From NCBI GenBank assembly GCA_031216915.1, contig CM062290.1, positions 383,266,718 through 383,330,717 of the forward strand: a DNA stretch of 64,000 bases, in the 5' to 3' direction. The position numbers were made by a program, and so were the translations under genes. Under the pieces are notes generated by a model. That model did no database searches and was not told the origin of the DNA. It saw only the letters and a program-made list of their open reading frames with translations. This stretch comes from Pictodentalium vernedei. Lineage: Eukaryota; Mollusca; Scaphopoda; Dentaliida; Dentaliidae. Shown piece by piece: positions 1 to 9,438 of the stretch (position 1 is the stretch's first letter; every line of letters begins with the position of its first letter).

Positions 1-212
1 TGAAGTGAATAGCGACTGGTGTTGTTCTTTGATGTCTGATGTCAGCGATATGTTCTGTGATTCTATCTTGAAATTGTCTCTTCATTTCGCCAACATATTG
101 TTTGGAACACTTGGCGCAAGTTAGTAAATAAATACAGTTGCGCGTTAGGCAATTTGGGCGCTTTGGACCCTTGAAGCGTTTTTTCGTGTAAGTTGATTTG
201 AACAAGCGTCCC
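1..212 (-). mobile_element. Penelope-like element, GIY-YIG endonuclease fragment
   Basis: Read on the minus strand, one frame runs off the left edge and encodes a GIY-YIG nuclease start: CIYLLTCAKCSKQYVGE, followed about ten residues later by RITEHIADIRH and PVAIHF. The I-Y-L-L-T-C and Q-Y-V-G pairs are the GIY-YIG beta strands, and the Arg/His-bearing helix follows as expected. In animals this spacing, preceded by a FKST-type segment, is typical of the C-terminal endonuclease of Penelope-like retroelements. A stop lies in this frame just upstream, so the element is interrupted or the frame shifts there. The RT part would lie further right on this strand but I do not see it. A domesticated GIY-YIG gene is the main alternative. 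Confidence 0.6.
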
Positions 213-419
213 CTAAGTAGGGTTTAGTTTTTTAACGGCCAAGTTTCTACATTTCTTGTAGTAGGCCACATTGTCCTTTTGAATGGGGACGTAATCATTT
301 CCTTCAGTTTTCTTACGTTTGCCCCTTCGTTCTCCGTCGTCAGTAACTATGGTGGCGTTGCTGGCGCTGGATTCTAAAGTGATGTCGCTGATTGAACTCT
401 CAGCGTTGGTAAGTGCCAT
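213..419 (-). CDS. Small basic ORF of unknown nature, upstream of the GIY-YIG fragment
   Basis: A 68-codon frame, serine/threonine-rich at the N terminus and lysine/arginine-rich in the middle (RRGKRKKTEGN). It ends directly before the GIY-YIG frame on the same strand but one base out of register. It might be the linker region of the same Penelope-like ORF after a frameshift, or a chance ORF. I do not recognise a family. Confidence 0.15.
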   Translation of the reverse strand: MALTNAESSISDITLESSASNATIVTDDGERRGKRKKTEGNDYVPIQKDNVAYYKKCRNLAVKKLNPT

Positions 420-598
420 AACAGCTGCTCGCTATCCAAAAGAGATAAACAATTATGAACACTGGAACGAAGTACCCAAGGGAGATAGAGAGCAACTGTT
501 AACCCTAGCGAATATGAAGCCTGACTGGTTTCGTACTGGTTTGTACTCATCAGAGGCGTTGATTTTCTGTGCTCACCCTTTTTATAAGTTTTGAGACT

Positions 599-721
599 GG
601 CGGGTAACTACCCATGGGTGGCGGGTTACTTCCCAAATTTTATTGGCGGTAACTGCAACAATAGTCGGCGCGTAACAGGTGTATAGTGGCGGGTAACTCC
701 AGCAGAGGTTGGCGGGTAACT
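599..721 (+). repeat. Cluster of six GGCGGGTAACT-like motifs
   Basis: Exact or near-exact copies of GGCGGGTAACT start near 599, 620, 645, 666, 688 and 711, about 21-25 bp apart. The bases between copies vary, so this is a degenerate minisatellite or a cluster of binding sites rather than a clean tandem repeat. No gene is visible around it. Confidence 0.6.
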
Positions 722-1210
722 AGAGTGTACGCATTCTGGTGGGCAACTTTTGTGTTATGTTTCGATGTATTGAAATCGGATGAAGCACAGTTAAATATAG
801 GTTGTAAAAAGCAGCTAAAGTGCACCACTGGGGGTGGACTACAAACGTCGCTGATATGGCTGTCAACTGCACTTGTTTACATGCTAATAAACTGACATCT
901 ACACAGAGTGTTATTGTTTCTTTGTTTGATTCAAAGATTCAGTCCGATTGCTGTCCCAATTGAGGAGTGTCTGTGAGGCATATGTAAGCACCTTCCCTGT
1001 GTTATAAAGGGAGGTGATGTCCGCAGCCACGGTACCACAGTGAACAGGGAAACATGCCCCCTGACTGCGACATCACATCTCCATGAGCTCTGTCAAACAA
1101 GATATAATAGATTAAATGCCTGTACTGGATGTACTGACACCAAATACGTCTATAAAGAAAGGAAAACTGGGGAGAGTCAGGGTAATTTCTCAACAGGTTA
1201 CAAGATTTTT
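722..1210. other. No recognisable feature
   Basis: Ordinary-composition sequence with an AATAAA near 886 and no long ORF. It could include a terminal repeat of the Gypsy fossil that follows, but I cannot find a second copy to prove it. Confidence 0.3.
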
Positions 1211-1348
1211 TATTCAATTAACAGGAGTTTACTCTATAACCTATATTCAATTAATAGGTCAAATTTGTATTGGAGGTATGGTAAATGGTTTTGTGAAATT
1301 ATATTCAATTAACAGGATTATTCAGTAAAGAGATATCCAATTAAGTGG
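1211..1348 (+). repeat. Spaced copies of ATTCAATTAACAGG
   Basis: TATTCAATTAACAGG or close variants occur at about 1211, 1243, 1301 and, more weakly (ATCCAATTAAGTGG), 1334. Spacing is about 32, 58 and 32 bp. The cluster sits upstream of the Gypsy fossil and may be part of its untranslated region. Confidence 0.45.
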
Positions 1349-1854
1349 GCTCCACTGTACCAGTTTACCCTTTTTCGCTTGGAAAATATATGTGATAGAT
1401 AGATGTATAGATGGATCGGAAAATCCAGAGTTAAAGAAATGCATATAATTCCCTCACACAAATGCATTAAAGTTGGTAATTAGTCTTGCAGGAGAATATG
1501 ATGCTTTCGTTGGTAAGACTACATACCTACAAAAGCCTACTTTCTATGACGAGCCAAAACATGAACCAATTTTTCCTGTAACATCATTACCAAATACATT
1601 TTCTACCAATAGGGAAATGCACCTTTATGTAGAATCTGATAAGCAAGTAAATTCACATAAACATAAACCAACCAACCATCACATTACATTGTAGATTGCC
1701 CTGAAATACAACAATTAAAAGATTTAAAGAAATAAATCCTTAATAAGGAGGAAAACTAGAAAAAGACTGAGGTTGTGACCAGGAGCTCTGTCTTGTCTGA
1801 AGATACTTGTCGGTCCAATAACAACACTATCTCTGAAACTTCATGCCTTTTTTG
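1349..1854. other. No recognisable feature
   Basis: Contains a 73-codon open frame (1473-1694, +) that may be decayed gag of the Gypsy element downstream. I see no zinc knuckle or other gag mark, so it is left unassigned. Confidence 0.25.
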
Positions 1855-2585
1855 CAAAATGTATTATTCAGGGTTTGACTGTTGAAATCTTGATTGACAC
1901 AGGAGTTCCATGTAGCTTCCTGTCACATAAATTATACAGTACATTAAATGTTATCTAATTAAAAAAATTCACAATTAAACAAAACAGCCGATGGGAGCCC
2001 ATTGAACATACTTGGACAAGTCAATCTTCCATTTGTAATGGGTGGGCAGAACATATGACATGAGTTTTTGGTTGCTAATACTGATGGTATATCAGGAAAT
2101 TTGGGTACTGATTTTTTGGCTGCCCATAGATGTGACAGTTCTCTGTCTGACCATATTTTCAAAACAAACATGTTTAAGGTCATATTATTTCAGAAAAGGA
2201 ACTCCAATTGTTCCTATCTTATCTTAAAGAGGTCTATCACTGTTCAGCCAAACTCAGAAATATATGCCAACAGCTATCTAAGTAATGCATATAAAATAGG
2301 TGAAAATGGTATCTCAGAACCTCATAATTACTTCACTCAAAAAGCATGTTTAATACCTAAGTATTAAACCCCCATCAACGAAATGTTGAATTTTCATTTC
2401 TGAATATGACAGACCAACCAATCAAATTACATCAATAAATCTACTTGGGACAGGTGTCACCAGTTACTGTTGATAGAGATATGGTCACAGAACACAAGTT
2501 GATGTAAGGCATAAGACTCAACAGGCTTCTCAAGTTGACACTATGCATCAAACATATACTAAACAAAATAGCTTTCTTGTTTTAA

Positions 2586-2788
2586 CCCTTTACCCAATGC
2601 AGACAATATCAAAATTTCTTATTTTAAATATAATTTTTAAAAATGTTATCACCATATCATGTGACCCCTCGTTGGAACGAGCTCGACGATGATATGGTTT
2701 TGTTGACATTTTTTTAAAAATACTATTTTTTCAACTGCTGAATTTGCATATTACGTGGGCGGATGTGGGCGATTCATTAGGTAAAGGG
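2586..2788. mobile_element. piggyBac-like MITE, family T1, copy 1 (in the Gypsy fossil)
   Basis: A 203-bp element with terminal inverted repeats CCCTTTACCCAA and TTAGGTAAAGGG, flanked on both sides by TTAA (2582-2585, 2789-2792). TTAA duplication with CCC-starting ends is the signature of the piggyBac superfamily. The middle holds the partly palindromic GACCCCTCGTTGGAACGAGC block shared by all copies. It has no coding capacity. It sits inside the Gypsy pol fossil, so it is younger than that element. Confidence 0.8.
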
Positions 2789-3992
2789 TTAATCTCTGGC
2801 ACAAAGGAAAATTATTTTCTTGACTTGCCAGATACTACAAGACATTTACCTGAGTATATGAGACCTTTATTTGAATGTTACTCAAAAAAATTGAATGAGT
2901 CTGAAGCTCAAAGGATATACAAACTTGTCTGATTTTTAAGACATCTTTATGAGACAGGCGATAAACTGGGTAGGACTGGCTTGGCTAAACATGTGATTGA
3001 CACTGGAGACAGCAGACCTTTCAAGCAACCTCCCCATCATTTTTAATTTCATAAGAAACAAAGCTACATTTCTGAAATGATAAAGATGTTACAGCAAGAT
3101 GTTATTGAGCAGAGTAACAGTCCTTGGGCTTGTATTCTTTTAGTTACAAAACCTGATGGTAGTACCAGATTGTGTGTGGATTACCGTCAGTTACAGTTAG
3201 CAGGAAGGATGCCTATCCTCTTCCACGCATCGATGAGTTCCTGGATTCTTTGTCAGGATCAGTATGGTTTCCTACACTAGATTTGGCAAGTGGTTACTGG
3301 CAAATTGAAATCAGTGAAGAAGACCATCCCAAAATAGTATTTACTATTTCACAGGGCCTCTACCAATTCAAAATCCTTCCTTTTGGATTATGTGATACAC
3401 CTGCTGTCTTTAATCATTTAATGGAAACAGTTTGTCTAGTATGCAGTGGAAGAGGTGTTAATGTTACATTGATGATGTAATGATTTTTGGCTCAAATTTT
3501 GACTCTGTCTTTTCAAATTTAAAAGATGTTTTTGAAAGGTTTAGACAGTCAGAGCTGAAGCTTATATCAAAGAAATGTAAACTCTTTCAGGAAAATGTCT
3601 CCTTTTTTGGGACATGTTGTTTCAAGGGAGGGAATGAGTTGTGACCCAGATAAACTTTCTTCTGTATTGGAATGGCCAACTCCAAATAATGTATCCGGGG
3701 TTTGAAGTTTTGTGGGATTCTCCAGTTATTACCGAAAGTTTGTCCCCAAGTTCAGTTCTATTGCATCACCACTCATTAATCTGATGAGGAAAAATGTAAA
3801 GATTAATAGGAATAGTAATGTGAGTGTGCCCTTAACCAAATAAGGAAACCACTAACCTCCTCTCCAATTCTGTCGTATCCCAAGCAGGAAGGAAAGTTTA
3901 TACTAGATGCAGATGCTAATCAGGAAGGCTGTTCTTTCTCAAATTCAAGGCAAAGAAGAAAATGTCATTGCCTATGCCAGCAAAAGTCTTAA

Positions 3993-4235
3993 CTGGTAGA
4001 GTGCTGGAAGCCCTATTTTGGGCTTTACTAAAAGTGACAGGCAATAACTGTCTGTAGCTACATTCTGCCTGAGGAAGCCTTTATTGTCCCTGATATGGAT
4101 CAGATTTTTTATACAATACCTTGCTCTCTGACATTTAATTGGATAGTGCCTATAAGGCACTATCCAATTAAATGTAATAGAGCAGTATATGATGAGCTTT
4201 GATTTGTTGTCAGAAAAAACTCAGCACTTTACCAG
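3993..4235. mobile_element. TTAA-flanked MITE, family T2, copy 1 (in the Gypsy RNase H region)
   Basis: A 243-bp insertion with inverted ends CTGGTAGAGTGC and GCACTTTACCAG, flanked by TTAA at 3989-3992 and 4236-4239. RNase H sequence of the Gypsy fossil stops at the left edge and resumes just past the right edge, which supports the boundaries. A second copy starts at 63879. TTAA target sites suggest a piggyBac-type source, but the ends differ from family T1. Confidence 0.75.
4131..4175. repeat. Perfect 20-bp-arm hairpin inside the T2 MITE
   Basis: Arm 4131-4150 (ACATTTAATTGGATAGTGCC) is exactly reverse-complemented at 4156-4175, with a 5-base loop. It could be a nested foldback or an internal palindrome of the T2 family. 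Confidence 0.85.
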
Positions 4236-5173
4236 TTAACAAACAACAACAGAATTACTGTACTATATATCGTGAGCTATTATGAAAAGTTAAATTTCTG
4301 AAACACTTTCAGCATCACCTTCTAGGCAAAAAGTTTTATTAATCAGATCTGACCATGCCTCTTTAAACTGGTTAAAGAAATTTAAAGGAGCAGAGGGGAT
4401 GGTTGCCAGATAGATTTCTGTATTGGAAGGATTTCACTTTGATATAGCACATTGTAAAGGTTCACAACATTATAATGCAGACTGTATGTCCTGGTGGCCT
4501 TACAATTTCTGTAAAATATTAAACTGTCCAAACAAGGCAATGTTAAAAGGCAATTGAAAGTTCCTGATTATCCTGGTAAGAAAAAGCGAAAACTCACCAA
4601 AATAGGGAATGCTGAAAGGTATCAGAAGCCTGAGCAATCTACACTTTCTGACAACTTGGTATACCCTATACAGACAGAAGTATCCAGAGAGAATCAGCTT
4701 GTAAATTGGTTTCAAATATTGGATAATTATGCACTAAAAACTGTGCAGGAGAATGATGATGCAATAGGGCCTATCTTACATATGAAAAAGGCTTTTGCAG
4801 TTAAGCCTGGGAGAGAGTCTGTTGCATGTCTGCCCTCTGAAGCTAAAAGTCTCTGGTCTAAGTGGGAATCATTGGAAGTACTAAACCATTTTCTATATAA
4901 GTTGGGGGGTGAGAAACGTCCTCTGGTAGGTCCTAGACAATTACAATATGATTTATTTGTCCAGTTGCATTGTGACAAAACTGGAGGTCATTTATGGAGG
5001 AATGGCTTAAAGAATCAGACTAGCTCCAGAGTGACACATACTGTCGTACTGGGTCCATTATTAGATCCACTACAAAATTTTTCCCTTCCTGGTATTAATC
5101 ATGTATCCAGAGGTCGAAATAAAGCTTGTCTACTTGTCACCAAAAAGTAATTTCTATCAGCGAAATCCAAAAA

Positions 5174-5400
5174 GTTAAAAAATTTATAGTAATTTATATA
5201 TTTTTTATACTTACCAATGACCCAGACTTAGCTGGTGCTAACTCTAACAAAACCAGGGCCAAACACAAATTTTGCCCCCCAATCCCCAAAATTTGCATCC
5301 AAAACAAAAAGAAATCATGTCCTAAAGGACCTCCATACTACGCCTCTACTGCGCATGTGCAGTGACGCAGACGTCCCGAAATTGGCGCCAATCATCATTC
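5174..5400 (-). repeat. DIRS copy 1 terminal inverted repeat (3' end of element)
   Basis: The core 5213-5400 is the reverse complement of 12103-12290 with about three mismatches. It starts CCAATGACCCAGACTTAGC and contains ACTGCGCATGTGCAGT, a one-base variant of the NRF1-type palindrome seen in the other three terminal repeats. The outer AT-rich 39 bp (5174-5212) is found only at this end and in the ICR, which is normal for DIRS elements. Confidence 0.9.
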
Positions 5401-5477
5401 TTACTGGCAGTGCCTGGTCAGCGCTATGTACTCAGCGGGGAGGCAAGAGTTCCCAACTCCAGGGAGGGCCATCCCCG

Positions 5478-5565
5478 TCTGGGTCATTGGTAAGTATAAA
5501 AAATATATAAATTACTATAAATTTTTTAACATTTTTATACTGTACCAATGACCCAGACTTAGCTG
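5478..5565 (-). other. DIRS copy 1 internal complementary region (ICR)
   Basis: The stretch reads as one element end (GTCTGGGTCATTGGTAAG plus AT-rich tail to 5530) fused to the other (ATTTTTATACTGTACCAATG from 5531). In known DIRS replication models this region templates closure of a circular DNA intermediate. It lies between the recombinase stop and the left terminal repeat, the usual place. The matching region of copy 2 is at 42209-42290. Confidence 0.9.
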
Positions 5566-6166
5566 AATAGTAAACAGGCTGGAGGGCCTAGGACATAGAG
5601 GAAAATCCAATAAGCTCAACTATATAGTAAAGAGGTAACCCCTTAAGGAGAAAAGGAGCATTAGGCTTTACATGTATCTTTCTTATTTAATATTAAATTA
5701 GAAAGATACACTACCCTTAATAATTGAGCACAATAACATTCATGTTCTCTATTAACATCCAGTATAACCCTTATACTAATTATTTTTAAAGCAAGCCAAT
5801 AAATAAAGTAGTCCAGAGAATTGAGACTCTTTATAGTCATTTAAAAGTGTCCGAGTATTGTATATTAAAGCCCGTTTGACACTTGACATATACAAATGCT
5901 TCACACCGAGCTACACTTTAAAAATAAGACATGAATGAATTTAAACATTAATATTACACTTTAAAACCATCCCGGAAGCGACTCAGAAATACTGACTTGG
6001 AGGAGGCATTCCCTTGCTTTTCACTATAAAGCAGGTGACCTAAGGGAACACCCGCCCCCCCCCCCCCCCTTCCCCTTGCCCTGGGTCAAATAGCCCAGAG
6101 CGAAGAGGGCAGCCGGACGGAGTCACTGCCGGAACAGAAAGCCTGCATAACTATAGTTGCAACTGT
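5566..6166. other. DIRS copy 1, non-coding stretch between recombinase gene and ICR
   Basis: AT-rich sequence with a pyrimidine/C-rich run near 6052-6075. The matching stretch of copy 2 (about 41700-42200) is recognisable, for example the GAAAGATACA and TTGCCCTGGGTCAAATAGCC blocks, so it belongs to the element. Confidence 0.7.
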
Positions 6167-9055
6167 TTAGTGGACGACATTCTGAGCAACAGATAACGGA
6201 CCTAAACAATGCAGGTCTCCAGAAATGGACTCAATATTTCTGAGATAAACATTCGTAAATGTGGATGGCTGAGACCAATAAGCAGCCTTCATTAAATCTG
6301 TAATAGCAACACTATTAGCATAAGCCCAGGAAGTAGAAAGAGCTCTTACTTCATGAGCAGAAATCTTAAGCACAGACTGCTGAGAAGAAGATAAATCTTC
6401 ATAAGCAGTACGGATAGTTAACTGAATCCATCTAGCAATAGAATGGACTGAAATGTCCTTTCTATTAGGCATCAAAGACAGAAAGAAACGTTTCCGTCCC
6501 TTTCTGATAAACTGAGATCTCTGTTTATAGATACGTAGTGCTCTAACAGAACAGAGTAAAGGCCTACGCCCGTCTGAAGACGGAAGAGCCTTAATAACAA
6601 TAGGTTCCGGATATTTATTAGGAGCCTGATTCTTAGCTAAAAAACCCACATTAGTAGTGAAGGTGATAGTGTTCGCAACACTACGATAATGAGAATCATC
6701 CACCGATAGTGCATGAAGCTCACTGACTCTTCTGGCAGAAGAGAAAGCTAAGAGAAAAGCTGTCTTATAAGATAAGAATTTGAAATCTACTGTCCCAAGA
6801 GGTTCAAATGGCTTTTCCTTCAATTTAAGGAGAACCCAAGCTAAATTCCACTTAGGAATTAATCTAAGAGTTCTGGGTCTATTTATCGAAAAGTTTCTAA
6901 CCAACTTCGATAAAGAGACATTAGATCCAATTTGTAAACTATCATGATGTGCATAGGTATCAGATAACATAGATCTATAACCCTTTATAGTAACAGGCTG
7001 CAGTTTGATTTCGTCAAACAAGTATACTAGAAAGTTTGCAATGTCTGGTATAGAGGGATCGAATATATCTACAGAATGATCCCTACACCAACGACGAAAA
7101 ACCTTCCACTTAGCCGCATAGTTTAGCGAAGAGGAGGTCCTCCTACAGTTAGAAATCGCGTCCACTGCTCGTCCTGTAAAGTGCTTGCCATGCACGAAGG
7201 ACCGCACAACGGAAAAACGTGAAGGTTGAGACCTTGCGGGTTGTGATGGAGTTGGCGCGATTTCCCCTGCAAAAGAAGATCCTCCCGTGGGGGAAGCTTC
7301 CGCGGTAGGTCCCACAACAGACACCTGAGTAGATTTATCCACGGTCTCTGTGGCGACAGAGATGCTACCAACAGAATCTTGCATTGAGATTGTTTTATCT
7401 TTAGCAATACTTGTTGAATTAACGGCGCTGGAGGATACGCATATCCTATCATTCCGTCCCAAGGGATCGACAGAGCGTCTACTGCAAAAGCTCTTGGATC
7501 CGGACACAGAGACACATACGTCTGCAACTGATTGTTGAGATGTGTCGCAAATAAGTCTATCATTGGCCGTTCCCATTGGTAGCAAATCTGATTGAATACT
7601 TGTTTGTTGAGAGTCCACTCCGACGGCAACAAGCGACCCTTTCGTGAAAGGGAGTCTGCTAGCACATTCAGACGACCCGGTATGTGACGGACCGAAAGAA
7701 GAACGTGATGTTCTAACGCAAACAGAAGGATTCTTTCCATTAGATTGAACAACGGAACTGAATGAGTGCCTCCCTGATTCCGTATATACGCCACTACTGT
7801 CGTATTGTCGGATAGGATTTGGACATGAGCATCGTGAATAATGTCCCTCCAGTGACGTAACGCAAGCCAAATTGACATCATTTCCTTGATGTTTATGTGC
7901 TTGCACAGGAATTGCGGATCCCAAAGACCCTGGCATCTCGAATCCGTTGGGATTAATGATGCACCCCAACCTGTTTGACTGGCATCCGTCATAACGGTAA
8001 AACTCGGATCCGGCAACTGCAGCGGAACTCCTTGAGTTAACCACTGAATGTTTGCCCAAGTCTGAATCTCTTGTTTCACTTGATCTGACAAGAGAACGTC
8101 TACATCGAGCGAATGAATTTTCACACTCCAATTCTGAGTCAGGAAAATTTGAAGAGGACGTGTGCGTAACCGCCCCATCGGAATGAGATCCGCGGCGGCT
8201 CCGCACAGACCTATCAGTCTCATAAATTCTCTTGCCGTGACTTTGTCTGCGTGCAGACAATAGCGAGCGTAACAACTGACTAATTTCGCTCTGGTTAACG
8301 GCAGACGAACGAGATTGTTGTGCGTCTCGAAGCTCATTCCCAGATGAGTGAATGACTTGGACGGCACCAGATCCGACTTCTCCTCGTTTACTATAAAACC
8401 AAGACGTCGGAGCAATAGAAGAAGATTCTGAACATCGTTCTGAAGCGTTAACTCGTTGCCGTACCTCTGAAGAATGTCGTCCAGGTAGGCCGACGTTACC
8501 GCAGACGAATGAGCTCGGAAGTAGATCATTACCGAGTTCATTACCCAAGTGAAAGCCCAGGGTGCTAGATTCAATCCGAAGCACATCGCCCGGAATTGAT
8601 ACACCACTCCTAGGACTGCGAAGCGTAGATACTTTCGGAATGTCGGATGTACCATGATGTGAAAGTACGCATCTTTGAGATCTATGCTCGTTGCATAATC
8701 GTTCACCCGAATACTCGCTCTGACCGATCGAATCGTCTCCATATAAAACTTCGGAGCGACGATCAGCTTGTTTATCCAGCTCAAATCTATGACTGGACGG
8801 AACGAGCCGTCTGGTTTCGGAACCAGAAACAGATGGCTGTAGAATCCCGGAGATTCCTGGTTTTCTACGACCTCTACCGCGTTCTTCATTAAAAGAGACT
8901 GCACCTCTGATAACAGAGCGTCTCTTTTCTGTGGATTTGACGGAAGATGAGTCCACTTTGGACTTTGAGTTAATGGAGGCTTTCGTTTGAAGGATATCTT
9001 TAGACCTTCCGAAGTCACTCCTCTCACCCAAGGGTCGTCCGTAATCGACGCCCAC
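6167..9055 (-). CDS. DIRS copy 1 tyrosine recombinase (long frame overlapping RT)
   Basis: A 962-codon open frame. The recombinase domain is the C-terminal third, roughly residues 620-962 (about 7195-6167). It has the expected tyrosine recombinase residues: first Arg in SSARRVSELHAL (near 6712-6745), HEVR in ISAHEVRALSTSW (near 6340-6360), and the Tyr in TNVYLRN (near 6236-6258). This enzyme joins the circular element DNA into the genome. The upstream part of the frame runs through the RT gene in another register and is serine/arginine-rich; it is probably not a separate domain. In DIRS elements the recombinase frame is known to overlap RT extensively. The true start is not clear from sequence. 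Confidence 0.9.
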   Translation of the reverse strand: MGVDYGRPLGERSDFGRSKDILQTKASINSKSKVDSSSVKSTEKRRSVIRGAVSFNEERGRGRRKPGISGILQPSVSGSETRRLVPSSHRFELDKQADRRSEVLYGDDSIGQSEYSGERLCNEHRSQRCVLSHHGTSDIPKVSTLRSPRSGVSIPGDVLRIESSTLGFHLGNELGNDLLPSSFVCGNVGLPGRHSSEVRQRVNASERCSESSSIAPTSWFYSKRGEVGSGAVQVIHSSGNELRDAQQSRSSAVNQSEISQLLRSLLSARRQSHGKRIYETDRSVRSRRGSHSDGAVTHTSSSNFPDSELECENSFARCRRSLVRSSETRDSDLGKHSVVNSRSSAAVAGSEFYRYDGCQSNRLGCIINPNGFEMPGSLGSAIPVQAHKHQGNDVNLACVTSLEGHYSRCSCPNPIRQYDSSGVYTESGRHSFSSVVQSNGKNPSVCVRTSRSSFGPSHTGSSECASRLPFTKGSLVAVGVDSQQTSIQSDLLPMGTANDRLICDTSQQSVADVCVSVSGSKSFCSRRSVDPLGRNDRICVSSSAVNSTSIAKDKTISMQDSVGSISVATETVDKSTQVSVVGPTAEASPTGGSSFAGEIAPTPSQPARSQPSRFSVVRSFVHGKHFTGRAVDAISNCRRTSSSLNYAAKWKVFRRWCRDHSVDIFDPSIPDIANFLVYLFDEIKLQPVTIKGYRSMLSDTYAHHDSLQIGSNVSLSKLVRNFSINRPRTLRLIPKWNLAWVLLKLKEKPFEPLGTVDFKFLSYKTAFLLAFSSARRVSELHALSVDDSHYRSVANTITFTTNVGFLAKNQAPNKYPEPIVIKALPSSDGRRPLLCSVRALRIYKQRSQFIRKGRKRFFLSLMPNRKDISVHSIARWIQLTIRTAYEDLSSSQQSVLKISAHEVRALSTSWAYANSVAITDLMKAAYWSQPSTFTNVYLRNIESISGDLHCLGPLSVAQNVVH

Positions 9056-9438
9056 TCTTGTGAAAAGCTCGACAACCTTCCGCCAACCGGAACGCGATAG
9101 AGGTTTAAGCCATCACCTCCTGGACCTGCGAGGCCTGCGGTAGGAGAAACCACGTCTTCCACGACCCGCACCTCGCCTCGTCGCCCTCGGGGCGTCCGAC
9201 CGATTGTCCCGGCCTGAAGGACGTCCCGAATGAGAGTCGCTATCCTGACGGTCTCTCGAATAAGACCAAGAGGACGCACCGGAACCTCTATAGGAACCTC
9301 TCTTGGGCGCATTAGACCCAGAAGTGCCTGTCTTATTCGTGTCTGCTGTATCCGACTTCTTAGGAGCAGATCTGAACAACAGAGAATCATTAGCTTTCTT
9401 TTTAATTTTATCATAAATAGCGGAAAGCTTGCCGTCAA
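7123..9438 (-). CDS. DIRS copy 1 reverse transcriptase / RNase H
   Basis: A 771-codon frame. Its first 110 or so codons overlap the end of the gag-like frame and are probably not translated as such; RT-specific sequence starts near 9100. RT motifs: FLVPKPDGSFRPVIDLSWIN, SIDLKDAYFHI, and the catalytic YLDD at about 8477-8488. RNase H follows: TDASQTGWGA near 7963-7992, LSDNTTVVAYIRNQGG, and the HIPGRLNVLADSLSR end near 7640-7690. The segment after that (MIDLFATHLNNQ, SLCPDPRAFAVDAL, WDGMIGYAYPPAPLI) matches the methyltransferase-like region described in DIRS pol. It copies element RNA into DNA. Confidence 0.93.
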   Translation of the reverse strand: MTASFPLFMIKLKRKLMILCCSDLLLRSRIQQTRIRQALLGLMRPREVPIEVPVRPLGLIRETVRIATLIRDVLQAGTIGRTPRGRRGEVRVVEDVVSPTAGLAGPGGDGLNLYRVPVGGRLSSFSQEWASITDDPWVRGVTSEGLKISFKRKPPLTQSPKWTHLPSNPQKRDALLSEVQSLLMKNAVEVVENQESPGFYSHLFLVPKPDGSFRPVIDLSWINKLIVAPKFYMETIRSVRASIRVNDYATSIDLKDAYFHIMVHPTFRKYLRFAVLGVVYQFRAMCFGLNLAPWAFTWVMNSVMIYFRAHSSAVTSAYLDDILQRYGNELTLQNDVQNLLLLLRRLGFIVNEEKSDLVPSKSFTHLGMSFETHNNLVRLPLTRAKLVSCYARYCLHADKVTAREFMRLIGLCGAAADLIPMGRLRTRPLQIFLTQNWSVKIHSLDVDVLLSDQVKQEIQTWANIQWLTQGVPLQLPDPSFTVMTDASQTGWGASLIPTDSRCQGLWDPQFLCKHINIKEMMSIWLALRHWRDIIHDAHVQILSDNTTVVAYIRNQGGTHSVPLFNLMERILLFALEHHVLLSVRHIPGRLNVLADSLSRKGRLLPSEWTLNKQVFNQICYQWERPMIDLFATHLNNQLQTYVSLCPDPRAFAVDALSIPWDGMIGYAYPPAPLIQQVLLKIKQSQCKILLVASLSPQRPWINLLRCLLWDLPRKLPPREDLLLQGKSRQLHHNPQGLNLHVFPLCGPSCMASTLQDEQWTRFLTVGGPPLR

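Larger units (their letters stand above)
1855..5150 (+). mobile_element. Gypsy/Ty3-type LTR retroelement, pol fossil
   Basis: Fossil pol in the plus direction, broken in many places. Recognisable parts in order: an aspartic protease near 1869-2170 (ILIDTG core, then GNLGTDFLA); reverse transcriptase near 2950-3860 (TKPDGSTRLCVDYRQ, TLDLASGYWQIE, ILPFGLCDTPA); RNase H near 3880-3990 and 4247-4490 (FILDADANQEG, later SDHASLNWLKKFKGAEG and IAHCKGSQHYNAD); and the zinc-binding start of an integrase near 4740-5050. This order is that of Gypsy elements. Two TTAA-flanked MITEs have inserted into it (2586-2788 and 3993-4235), and the DIRS element begins just beyond its right end. No terminal repeats were identified. 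Its decay makes it older than the DIRS copies. Confidence 0.85.

Noticed and set aside
1869-2367. Host aspartic protease gene
   Set aside because: The DTG and LGTDFL motifs are of the retroelement protease type and RT follows directly downstream.
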